DNA from: Emticicia sp. BO119
GTDB lineage: Bacteria > Bacteroidota > Bacteroidia > Cytophagales > Spirosomataceae
Reading direction: 5' to 3'
DNA: 64,000 nt
Assembly (NCBI RefSeq): GCF_013912375.1
Contig: NZ_JACETV010000005.1
Coordinates: forward strand, 186,001 to 250,000
Positions 26,001-33,410 of this stretch are shown here, piece by piece. The notes under the pieces were generated by a model, which was not told where the DNA came from, made no database searches, and worked only from the letters and a program-made list of their open reading frames with translations. Position 1 is the first letter of the stretch. Each line of letters begins with the position of its first letter. The position numbers and the translations under genes are program-made.

Positions 26001-28048
26001 GCTATCAATTTAAAATCAGCATTTGGGTCATCTAAATTCGCATTAATATTCGCTATCTGGTTATGAATATCTCCTTTCAATATCAGGTCATTATACTCAT
26101 AACCCTTTAGAACTGCCTTTTTAGCAGTTCCATCAATGGTTGCATTCATGGTTTTAGGATCAATACCAGTGCCTTTGGCATTCACTTCTAAAGTCAGCTT
26201 ACCTATATTTTCGGACTGTTTAATCAGTTTGCCTGCATCAAAATCTTCTAAAGTTAACTTACCGTCATACGCCTGATTGTTACCTGTTACAAAGTTTTTC
26301 AGGTTGCCTGTAAAAGTAGCTACCCCTAAATCAGAATTCAATGAAGCATCTGCATTCAAATCGTTTGCCTTGCCTGTCAGCTTACCTCTGATAGTTATCT
26401 TTTCAGGTAATTCAATTGATTCAGGTATTACATCTTTGCCCGCCAGTTTTATGATGTCTTCTTTGGTAGTAGACACCTCTTCTATATCTACATTGAAGCC
26501 CATTTTATTCGCATCCGGCAAGCCCGTTATATTCCCTTTGGCAATTACTCGTGTAGCTCCGAATCCAGTGATAGATAGCTTCGGAATAGTCAAATTATTG
26601 ACCCTTCCTGTAACAATTCCGTCAGCCATTATTATATCATTCTGGTTTTCTTTAAAAGTTGGGTTATTTGCTAAATCAGGCACCAAAATCAGCAGGTCCT
26701 TCATAGCTAACTGGCTTCGTTTCAGATTCACTTTAATCCGCACACTGCCTAAATTATTACTTAAATCAGCAATGGTATCATATTGCATTACCATCTCATC
26801 ACGAACCACAGTTTGGGGAGTTTTGAGGAAAAAATTCCTCAATCCAATTTCTTTACTGCTATACGTAAAATTAGTTGTAAGGTTTTGCAGGTTTAATCCG
26901 CTTTGCTCGGTAAATGTGGTTTTTGCCAATTGACCTGAAATATTATCCTGGCTGTAAACAAAATTGTTTAATACCACTTCAAGATTTGCTATATCCAGAT
27001 GTCCATAATCAAGACCTTTCAACTGACGTGGTGCGTATTTATCGTCATATTTGACCCTTACTTTGTTTACTTCAATATTGCCAATTATTGCTGCCCACCC
27101 AGGGCCGTTGTCAGTGTTATTTTCCTCTGGTTTTTTTGCTGGTTCCTTCTTAGGTTTGTTAGCCATTTCGACAAAGGCTTCAGTATTTTCTAACGCTACT
27201 TTTTTAAAGATGACCTTTTGCCCACTCAGATAAATTTTGTCTCCTTCCAGTGTTAATTTCCCTAATTTCACCCCGTTTCTCATACCATCTTCTTCACTCT
27301 CTAATAGCCAGTCAAAATTGGCTAAAGTAACCGTTCCTACATTTAAATCAAGTGTATCAGCGGCGGCAACTTCTGGGTTTAAAGTATCTCGTTGAATTAC
27401 CGTGCTGGGTTTAACAGATTTGAATAATCTTAGCCTGGCAGAACCCCCATTGGCATTTACGTTAGCAAAATGATATTGTGATTTATTGATATTAAACTCC
27501 TTAAATTCAGTAGATAAGTCCTTAAGATACAAATCAGCATCGGTACCGATAATAGCATCTTTATACGTAACTTTTACATTATTGAGTTTTACATGTTTCA
27601 GACTGATGTCGAAAGGGTCAGATGAAGAAGTAGTATCCACTTCTTTCGACATAAAGGCTTCAAGAATATAATTGAAGTTAAAAACAGTATCCGGTAGTGT
27701 ACGATTAATATTTACTCTTATCCCTTCTAATTCTATCTGATTGAGTTTTACCTTATTGCTTAGCAAACCCACCATATCTAAATCAATATGTAAACGCTTA
27801 CCTGCCAGAAGTGTATCTTTTTTAAGGTCTGGTATAAATACTCCTTCTAATGTAATCCAATCGGGAATGCGAAAACGTACTTTTTGAATGGAAACAGGTG
27901 TGCCTAATTTTTTGCGAAGATAAGAAACTGCTTGTTTGGTTAGGAAGTCTTGTCCTGTTGGAGACTGCACGAAGACAATTATTAACCCCACCAGCGCCAA
28001 GATTCCAACAATAAACCATAAAAAAATGCGTGTAAGTCGTTTCATCAA
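23093..28048 (-). CDS. tamB: TamB-family translocation module protein (DUF490)
   Basis: A 1651-aa protein. A single transmembrane segment (IFLWFIVGILALVGLIIVF, about 8-26) anchors it in the inner membrane. Then comes a long repetitive beta-rich region built of AsmA/TamB-type segments (for example IVSIQKVRF-like, LNQIELEGIRVNINR and many TVSGNLNI-type strands). The C-terminal 400 or so residues match the DUF490 domain, including LTSGQYDLTFEVLKRQFTI and GKVPVKVLLKMQGNLSSPDI. It spans the periplasm as a lipid- or protein-conducting bridge and pairs with TamL, encoded next. It is divergent from coaBC. The first 15 residues favour the chosen ATG at 28048. Confidence 0.87.
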   Translation of the reverse strand: MMKRLTRIFLWFIVGILALVGLIIVFVQSPTGQDFLTKQAVSYLRKKLGTPVSIQKVRFRIPDWITLEGVFIPDLKKDTLLAGKRLHIDLDMVGLLSNKVKLNQIELEGIRVNINRTLPDTVFNFNYILEAFMSKEVDTTSSSDPFDISLKHVKLNNVKVTYKDAIIGTDADLYLKDLSTEFKEFNINKSQYHFANVNANGGSARLRLFKSVKPSTVIQRDTLNPEVAAADTLDLNVGTVTLANFDWLLESEEDGMRNGVKLGKLTLEGDKIYLSGQKVIFKKVALENTEAFVEMANKPKKEPAKKPEENNTDNGPGWAAIIGNIEVNKVRVKYDDKYAPRQLKGLDYGHLDIANLEVVLNNFVYSQDNISGQLAKTTFTEQSGLNLQNLTTNFTYSSKEIGLRNFFLKTPQTVVRDEMVMQYDTIADLSNNLGSVRIKVNLKRSQLAMKDLLILVPDLANNPTFKENQNDIIMADGIVTGRVNNLTIPKLSITGFGATRVIAKGNITGLPDANKMGFNVDIEEVSTTKEDIIKLAGKDVIPESIELPEKITIRGKLTGKANDLNADASLNSDLGVATFTGNLKNFVTGNNQAYDGKLTLEDFDAGKLIKQSENIGKLTLEVNAKGTGIDPKTMNATIDGTAKKAVLKGYEYNDLILKGDIHNQIANINANLDDPNADFKLIAKADLSKEFPAVEGNVSINNLDLRKLNLYAEDLKVKGHIKLNMASTDPKNPIGTVSINQAVIETMGKVIPLDTTNLTIQNAPDGHHIILKSPVANAEVDGNFDYTRLLDMVLTEVNKYFKVPDMPFTPVAETYNIHIDAQVNQHPVIQSFVPELTKLGTVTLVAEIDNRKDTTLQASVIVPLVEYDSSTVRNANLKLYALGNKVNYNGAISEINVSDFSIKRTSLNGEIADNTLTTNIALKDSLNKDRFAFHTRLQSVEDKYRINLSNQGTLIDYKEWRSDSTGYIEYGKQGLLVKQFLLEQDQQKLLVNSTTNEPNSPITVEVDSLDIKPFVTIATLDSTLAGGKLNGDFKLSNYMTANPAFTGDLMINNFTLTQIPIGNVAVNANNETADRIATKASISSNKNDIQLTGNYILKPKGTLDFNVDIKRLGAETVQAFSFGQLKNAKGNLTGNLTLKGEPNKPLINGQIKLDDVSLSLTQLGAKYVFNNQTLAFNNSDIKFNNFVVTDTLGQKLTVNGNLNIQNIPDFSYKLDVDARNFMVLNGSRKDNDFFYGKGFIDADLNVTGVGAKPSIDGSVKLKEGSDITVLLPDDSIGETETDGIVEFINMKNPAADSLAKDSTALVTNYSDIASEMALNIEVDDKSQLTIIIDEVNGDNLKIKGNAQLNTGITPSGEFYIFGLYELTSGQYDLTFEVLKRQFTIEKGSTLLWTGDPMKAQIDITAAYSLNTELTSLSDEARARYYGKVPVKVLLKMQGNLSSPDISFGIVLDETRASSDVKNFVEEKGLFKTFENDPVAMNKEVFSLLILNRFSGQQSSDFFSGAGAEAIARQSVSKLLTDQLNVLAGDLIKGVKLDFNLNSDFSAAQTGGTGVRTDLNVGLSKAFLNDRLTVSVGRNFQIENTTGIQKSSTEIFDNIALNYNLTKDGRYLFRAYRKNEFFILDGYVQETGVSFAVTLNYETFKELFSKKK

Positions 28049-28178
28049 AATCTATTTGGGCTTCCTGTTGCTAAAACTATATACTTTTAACGAAAATATC
28101 AAAGACTTAATCTGATGTTTCCTATTTTTGTTGTGTAATATTAAAGATTAATAAAAAATCATACCAAAGTAAAATACC

Positions 28179-29378
28179 TTGAGTTTAAAAGATAAAAAAA
28201 TCCTGCTGGGTGTAAGCGGAAGTATTGCTGCTTACAAGGCCGCTTTGCTGGTGCGCTTGTTAGTAAAAGAGGAAGCACAGGTAAAAGTAATACTGACAGA
28301 CTCAGCCAAAGAATTTATCACACCTCTTACACTGGCTACCCTCTCCAAAAATCCTGTTCTATCTTCATTCACCAAAAATGAAATAGGTCAGTGGAATAAC
28401 CATGTGGAATTAGGTCTATGGGCAGATGCAATGATTATTGCCCCGGCCTCTGCACACACCATTGCCAAATGCGCTAATGGCATTACTGATAACCTATTAG
28501 TAGCTACATATCTATCGGCTAAATGCCCGGTCTTTTTTGCTCCGGCAATGGATCTGGATATGTATAAACATCCAAGTACGCTTAACAATTTGGATAAATT
28601 AGTGTCGTATGGCAACCATATTATCGAAGCGGGTTACGGAGAGTTAGCAAGTGGATTGGTTGGGGAAGGCCGATTGGCTGAGCCTGAACACATAATACAT
28701 GAACTGCAACGCAATTTTCTAAAAAACCCTGCTTTGCATGGCAAAAAGGTATTGGTAACTGCCGGTCCAACCCAAGAACCCATCGACCCTGTACGCTTTA
28801 TCAGTAATCACTCATCAGGCAAAATGGGATTTGCTATTGCCGAAGCCTTTAACATGGCTGGTGCCGAAGTAATCATTGTGAGTGGGCCGGTTTCGATTCA
28901 GGCACCGATTGGCATAAAAGTTGAAAAAGTTTTTTCGGCTCAGCAAATGTATGAAGTCGTAGAAAAGCAGTTTGCAGGAAGCGATATTGTGATTCTTGCC
29001 GCTGCCGTAGCCGACTACACTCCAAGCCACGTAGCCAATAAGAAAATCAAGAAAAAAGAAGAGGTTTTTAATATTGAACTAACTAAGACTGTCGACATAG
29101 CGGCTACTTTGGGCAAACATAAAAAAGCCAATCAGCTGATAGTAGGCTTTGCATTAGAGACCGATAATGAACTGGATAATGCCAAAGGAAAACTGGAAAG
29201 GAAAAATTTTGATCTGATCGTACTCAATTCTTTACAAGATAAGGGCGCAGGTTTTCGTTATGATACCAATAAAATCAAAATCCTTGACAGAGATGGTAAT
29301 ATATACGATTTTGATTTGAAGTCAAAACAGGAAGTGGCCGGTGATATTCTGAATATGGTGGTCAGTAAGATATTGTAA
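28179..29378 (+). CDS. coaBC: Bifunctional phosphopantothenoylcysteine decarboxylase/synthetase, TTG start
   Basis: A 399-aa enzyme. The CoaC half starts KKILLGVSGSIAAYKAA, which binds FMN, followed by HVELGLWADAMIIAPASAHTIAK (active-site His) and PVFFAPAMDLDMY. The CoaB half starts KKVLVTAGPTQEPIDPVRFISNHSSGKMG and includes LTKTVDI and VGFALETDNELDNAK. It makes 4'-phosphopantetheine from phosphopantothenate and cysteine for CoA synthesis. An in-frame TAA at 28170-28172 lies just upstream, and the first in-frame ATG is far inside the CoaC domain, so translation must begin at the TTG at 28179. It is followed by the DUF4835 gene, as usual in the phylum. Confidence 0.93.
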   Translation: MSLKDKKILLGVSGSIAAYKAALLVRLLVKEEAQVKVILTDSAKEFITPLTLATLSKNPVLSSFTKNEIGQWNNHVELGLWADAMIIAPASAHTIAKCANGITDNLLVATYLSAKCPVFFAPAMDLDMYKHPSTLNNLDKLVSYGNHIIEAGYGELASGLVGEGRLAEPEHIIHELQRNFLKNPALHGKKVLVTAGPTQEPIDPVRFISNHSSGKMGFAIAEAFNMAGAEVIIVSGPVSIQAPIGIKVEKVFSAQQMYEVVEKQFAGSDIVILAAAVADYTPSHVANKKIKKKEEVFNIELTKTVDIAATLGKHKKANQLIVGFALETDNELDNAKGKLERKNFDLIVLNSLQDKGAGFRYDTNKIKILDRDGNIYDFDLKSKQEVAGDILNMVVSKIL

Positions 29379-29609
29379 ATATTTGGTTATTATTCTGTAT
29401 AAACGCATATGGTGTGTCTCCGAGGATTACCTAATTCAGCAATTATTGTTAGATATAAAAAAACAATAAATGATTTTTCCAGAATTCATAGGCCTCTGTT
29501 GACACATAAGATGAGTTTCGAAGACGAATAATTATTTTTTAAATCTTAATCCATTGAAGAAAAATTTCAGAACAAAACTTTTAAAAATGCATAGTGATTA
29601 AAACCAGAT

Positions 29610-30515
29610 ATGAAAAAAATACTTATATTAATATTGTTTGTCAGTTGCTCAGTAGTAAGTCATGCGCAAGAACTTGATTGTAAAGTAACTATAATCTCTG
29701 ACCAGATAAATGCACAACAGGCTGCTGAAAAACAGGTGTTTGTAGATATGCAGCTTGCTATCCGTGACTTTATGAATAACAAACGCTGGACAAACGATAT
29801 TTACTCGCAAGAAGAGCGTATTAAATGTAACCTCATCATTACATTTACGAAATCTCCAAAGCAGAATATTTTTCAGGGGAATGCCCAGTTTCAGGTAATC
29901 AGACCTGTGTATAATACTACTTATGAAACCTTGCTGTTACAATATGTTGACAGAAACTTCAATATTTCATTTTTGCCTGAAGACCGTCAGATGAATTTCA
30001 ATGAGCAGACGTTTACTAATAATCTTACCTCAATTTTAGGTTTTTATTCATTAATTGCATTAACACTCGATTACGATAGTTTTTCAAAAGCGGGTGGAAG
30101 TCAATATCTAACTCGTGCATATAATGTAGCGAATATGGCCTTTAGTGCCGGACAAGCGGGCTGGGAGCAGACCGGAGACGTGAGAAACCGCTATTGGTTG
30201 ATCGAAAACCTACAGAATCAACAATTAATGCCCTTCCGCGAGGGTTTTTATACCTACCATCGTTTAGCTTTAGATAATTTCACAAACGACCCAGGTAATG
30301 GGCGCAGGCAAATACTTGAGTTTATGAACTCAATTAAAACACTGCAACAGTCAAGAACAAATTCAGTCTTAATGAATAGTTTTTTAGATGCAAAAGGACA
30401 AGAACTGGTAAACGTTTTTTCGGAAGCAACAAAGGATGAAAAACAAAAGGCATTTCAGGTGCTTTCTTCAATTGACCCATCAAAAACAGAGCTCTACCGA
30501 AAATTAGTAAAATAG
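29610..30515 (+). CDS. porD: DUF4835 family protein (type IX secretion-associated PorD)
   Basis: A 301-aa protein with signal peptide LILFVSCSVVSHA then QELDC. The mature domain has KCNLIITFTKSP, YNTTYETLLLQYVDRNFNI-type strands and the conserved AGQAGWEQTGDVRNRYWLIENL, which I recognise as DUF4835. Some annotation schemes name the family PorD because it was linked to type IX secretion, but its molecular role is not established. Position after coaBC, with a 231-bp gap, is conserved across Bacteroidota. recN, often next, is not present downstream here. The family call is firm and the symbol is tentative. Confidence 0.8.
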   Translation: MKKILILILFVSCSVVSHAQELDCKVTIISDQINAQQAAEKQVFVDMQLAIRDFMNNKRWTNDIYSQEERIKCNLIITFTKSPKQNIFQGNAQFQVIRPVYNTTYETLLLQYVDRNFNISFLPEDRQMNFNEQTFTNNLTSILGFYSLIALTLDYDSFSKAGGSQYLTRAYNVANMAFSAGQAGWEQTGDVRNRYWLIENLQNQQLMPFREGFYTYHRLALDNFTNDPGNGRRQILEFMNSIKTLQQSRTNSVLMNSFLDAKGQELVNVFSEATKDEKQKAFQVLSSIDPSKTELYRKLVK

Positions 30516-30591
30516 GTAAAAATAAAACTGTGTTTTATCCTATTTTGGTACAGTCTTTGATTCAAGAATCAGTAGTTTAGCACGCTTTTCA

Positions 30592-30813
30592 TTACAGGCT
30601 AAAGTCAGCCTGCCATGCGACACACTTTTCAAAAAGTGTCGAACTTGTGTCCATTATCGTCAGATATTCATTTGACTGATAAGTGGTTGAAAGGTTATTG
30701 CGTTTAATAAAAATTTTTGCGTAATCTTCCTTCTCTTTTTGGGCAATTAAGTTGTTAATTTCAGTTAGAACTTCCTCAATAGTATTCAAAGTATTCTTTG
30801 TAGATGTTTTCAT
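30592..30813 (-). CDS. Possible small protein, unknown function
   Basis: A 73-codon frame starting MKTSTKNTLNTIEEVLTEIN. The amphipathic N-terminal helix, the normal Ser/Thr and acidic composition and the lack of rare stretches make it more protein-like than other short frames nearby. It has no signal peptide and no known motif. It lies between the DUF4835 gene and the gene-free repeat region, with no clear promoter. It may be a chance frame. Confidence 0.35.
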   Translation of the reverse strand: MKTSTKNTLNTIEEVLTEINNLIAQKEKEDYAKIFIKRNNLSTTYQSNEYLTIMDTSSTLFEKCVAWQADFSL

Positions 30814-31176
30814 CTTATGTTGGGTTTATGAAGTTTATGTCACGTAAAAAAGTACAAATTAGTTCTTTAAAAATGGTCTCACACGTCAACAAATTTCATA
30901 CCATTTTTTTTGAATTTTTCTTTTGATACCGTTCGATAAGTTTTTAATTTGTTTTAAAGGTTTTGACAATTTGAAAACAGATTTTTTTTCTTTTCTCAGA
31001 AAATTATCAAAAGGTAGCAAAAGTTTGTCTTTATGATTAAGCGGCATAAAATCAGCAAAAAACACAGCAATTTTAAGCTTATTTTCAGGCACCTTTAAAC
31101 AAAAATAAATACAAATCACCTTATTTACAAGGTTTTGGTATGATTATTTCTTGGATAATTATGGGACATCGTAATG

Positions 31177-31264
31177 GTCACTCCAACCCTCCCGTGAATG
31201 AGCATTTTTGCTCTCCTATTAATGCGTAAAGATGCTCATTGTAGGGAGGTGTTGGAAGTGATTA
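31177..31264. repeat. Long imperfect inverted repeat
   Basis: The left arm (about 31177-31206) contains CACTCCAAC, CCTCCC and AATGAGCAT. The right arm (about 31231-31262) has their complements ATGCTCATT, GGGAGG and GTTGGAAGTG in the mirrored order, with one-base bulges and a 3-bp mismatch. A nested small hairpin GAGCA/TGCTC sits in the loop. Transcribed, it would fold into a stable stem. It resembles a MITE or REP-type element, or a structured RNA. Confidence 0.6.
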
Positions 31265-31409
31265 AAAAACTAAGGGGACAGTTCGTAAGTTTTGTTTCTT
31301 TAATAATGGGTTCTAATGTTAGCGAAATATTTCTTTCGGATAATATTAGAAAAATACAATTTCATTTTTCAAATGATTTATATAATTCAATATATAATAA
31401 GAATATTCA

Positions 31410-31786
31410 CTCAATAGCAATTGTCAGTAAAAGTGGAGTCGACTTTCAACTCCACTTTTCTTTTTAATTACTTCTTACTCTTTGGGTTACTCAACGTGCT
31501 TTACTCAATCCTACTTACTCAATTTGTAATTAAACTACAGCAGTTTGTTCTTAGTGTTAAATTCTCTCAATAGCAATTGTCTTTCTATTCAACCTCAACT
31601 TAAAAAAAATTTATAGTAAACAGCAGTTTGTACGCTTCTCTAATTTTCTTTCAATAGCAATTGTCAACTTCTCTCTCTTATAAATTTACAGCGATATTAT
31701 AGAATACTTTTTAGGGTTATTTTAATAGCAATGATACTTTCTGGTATTTTTTGCCGTTTGGCATTCACTCAATAACAATTGTTTAC
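31410..31786 (+). repeat. Cluster of five interspersed 15-16 bp repeats
   Basis: CTCAATAGCAATTGTC occurs at 31410-31425 and 31566-31581, with a one-base variant at 31650-31665. Degenerate copies lie near 31722 (TTAATAGCAATGATAC) and at 31768 (CTCAATAACAATTGTT). Two copies are preceded at 28-29 bp by a second shared motif ACAGCAGTTTGT (31537 and 31620), giving a compound unit of about 45 bp. Start distances are 156, 84, about 72 and about 46 bp. No cas gene is present in the window. A decayed CRISPR array or a cluster of protein-binding sites are possible readings. Confidence 0.6.
31429..31465 (+). terminator. Strong intrinsic terminator in the gene-free stretch
   Basis: AAAAGTGGAGT (31429-31439) pairs with ACTCCACTTTT (31449-31459) around a 9-nt loop, followed by CTTTTT. 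No gene ends here, so it may close a noncoding transcript from the left. Confidence 0.75.
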
Positions 31787-32094
31787 TAAACTTTTGCACT
31801 CTAATAGCTTAACCATTCAAATCCGGTTTTATGTTGTTTCGGTTTGTTGATACAAATTTATACCCTACTTAAAGACTGATTTGACCTTTTTCGATGAACT
31901 GCACGAAATGACACCTTTTCGGAAACATTATTTGGATAATTGGTAGCAATAAAGAGGTAAATGGCAGTATATTTTAGACAAGTGGCAGAATTTTTAGTTT
32001 TTTGGTAGAAATAGAAGTATAAACAGGAAGATTTATTCCTACTCCAGCCCCCCTCACGGGCTGCTTCTCTAAAGTGTAGGCAATACAATAGAAA

Positions 32095-32123
32095 GCCCCT
32101 CTCCTATTGCCAAGAAGAGGGGC
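32095..32123 (-). terminator. Terminator-like hairpin after the sialidase-like gene
   Basis: GCCCCTCT (32095-32102) pairs with AGAGGGGC (32116-32123). On the minus strand it lies 22 bp after the sialidase-like stop and is followed by TTTCTATT. The flanking sequence resembles the G/C-rich intergenic repeats common in this phylum. Confidence 0.6.
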
Positions 32124-32145
32124 GGGTATTGGGTTATATCAATCT

Positions 32146-33174
32146 CTACTTCACATCCAACACAACATATTTTATTTTCTTACGGTTGTTAGTATAAGTT
32201 ATATGTACTAACCCATCAGAGGCCTGAATGATGGCAGGATAACTGAACTCACCTTTAGTTTCATCTTCTAATACAGCTATGTCTTCCCATTTGACCCCAT
32301 CGGTCGAAACCGCCACATTTAGTTTCTGACGCCCATTAGACCATTGTTTACCCCGTGTTAATGGATTATAGACAATTACCTGTTTCCCGTTTTTTAAAGA
32401 AACCGCATCAGTACCTGAGTTCGGATTCAACAAGCTTGTAGGTTTTAGTGGTCCCCAGGTTTTCCCGCCGTCGTTAGACCATGTTTCTACTACATGATTT
32501 TGTTTGCTACGACATAGTAATTGCATACGACCATCGGCATACTGCAGGATACTCGGCTGAATCACGCCAAAGGTATCGTTCTCTATCGGAATCATTTCCC
32601 AGTTTTTGGCGTTCTTATCCGATTTCTCCAGATGAATATGCCAGATATTCCCTTTTACACTTTCAGTACTGGTCGGGTACAGGATATCTCCGTTTGTCAG
32701 TTGCACAGGTTTATTTTTAATTGGGCCCAACATACCCTCCGGCAATTTTTCAGCCTTCGACCACGTTAACCCATCATCAGTAGAGGTTTTCATTTCGCCC
32801 CACCATTCTCTTGGGTTTTTACCTACCTTATAAAAAAGGAAAAGTTTACCCTCTTTTGTTTTAAACAACACCGGATTCCAGGTCGGGTAACGTAAGTCCT
32901 GATCAATAATTCCGTCGGCAATTTTTTCAGGTGTCGACCACCTGCCATTTTCGAGTCTCGACTGCCAGATACATACATCAGGATTCGACTCACGTGTGCC
33001 ACCAAACCAGGCCGCCAGCATTTTATCTTTAGATAACTCTACAATCGTAGAGGCGTGACACTCAGGGAAAGGCGCAACTTCATAAATATCTTCTTTTTTC
33101 AGAACAGTACTCTGTGAAAAACTATTTTTTACGTATAATAAACAAAATAGAATCAATAGGTGTTGAAGTTTCAT
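32146..33174 (-). CDS. Secreted sialidase-like (BNR repeat) protein
   Basis: A 342-aa protein from the ATG at 33174 (MKLQHLLILFCLLYV); a second ATG three codons upstream is less likely. The signal peptide ends near SFS. Asp-box motifs occur at STDDGLTW, SNDGGKTW and VSTDGVKW, with HASTIVELSKDKMLAAWFGG-type N-terminal and LFYKVGKNPREWWG segments of the BNR_2 family (PF13088-like). Catalytic Arg/Tyr/Glu of true sialidases cannot be checked without alignment, so activity on sialic acid is not shown. It is probably a periplasmic or secreted glycan-active protein. No neighbouring glycan-uptake genes are visible. Confidence 0.8.
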   Translation of the reverse strand: MKLQHLLILFCLLYVKNSFSQSTVLKKEDIYEVAPFPECHASTIVELSKDKMLAAWFGGTRESNPDVCIWQSRLENGRWSTPEKIADGIIDQDLRYPTWNPVLFKTKEGKLFLFYKVGKNPREWWGEMKTSTDDGLTWSKAEKLPEGMLGPIKNKPVQLTNGDILYPTSTESVKGNIWHIHLEKSDKNAKNWEMIPIENDTFGVIQPSILQYADGRMQLLCRSKQNHVVETWSNDGGKTWGPLKPTSLLNPNSGTDAVSLKNGKQVIVYNPLTRGKQWSNGRQKLNVAVSTDGVKWEDIAVLEDETKGEFSYPAIIQASDGLVHITYTNNRKKIKYVVLDVK

Positions 33175-33410
33175 TGGATACAATAGTTTTGAGTGAATAG
33201 TTGTAAGTTAGGAAGGTTTACGTATAACACATTCATGTAAACACCTGACGTTTAATAAATAAATGGTAATTATTTGCCAAATATCATTGATTAATACGAA
33301 TTTAATGCAATATATTACTACTCATCTGGCAAAAACTTATACATTCACTCTTTCTATTTTAATATTCAGGCTAAACAATACTTTAAATTCAACACTACAA
33401 ACCTTAACTT

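Larger units (their letters stand above)
30814..32145. other. Gene-free 1.3 kb stretch with hairpins and repeats
   Basis: No convincing gene; open frames of 76-89 codons have atypical composition. The stretch holds a long imperfect hairpin (31177-31264), a terminator (31429-31465), three TTACTCAA motifs (31487-31522), a five-copy interspersed repeat (31410-31786) and a hairpin at 32095-32123. The left 300 bp (30814-31140) are AT-rich with nothing recognised. Confidence 0.7.

Noticed and set aside
26277-26933. 218-codon plus-strand frame inside tamB
   Set aside because: Antisense shadow of tamB, which is supported over its whole length.
30886-31119. 77-codon minus-strand frame
   Set aside because: Phe/Lys-rich translation typical of AT-rich noncoding DNA; no start context.
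31198-31467. 89-codon plus-strand frame
   Set aside because: Starts inside the long hairpin and ends in the terminator; composition unlike real proteins here. Coding is still possible but not supported.
31410-31786. Intact CRISPR array
   Set aside because: Spacing is irregular, repeats are only 15-16 bp conserved, and no cas genes are present; kept only as a hypothesis.
31858-32088. 76-codon minus-strand frame
   Set aside because: Contains the REAAREGG-type translation of common intergenic G/C-rich repeats.
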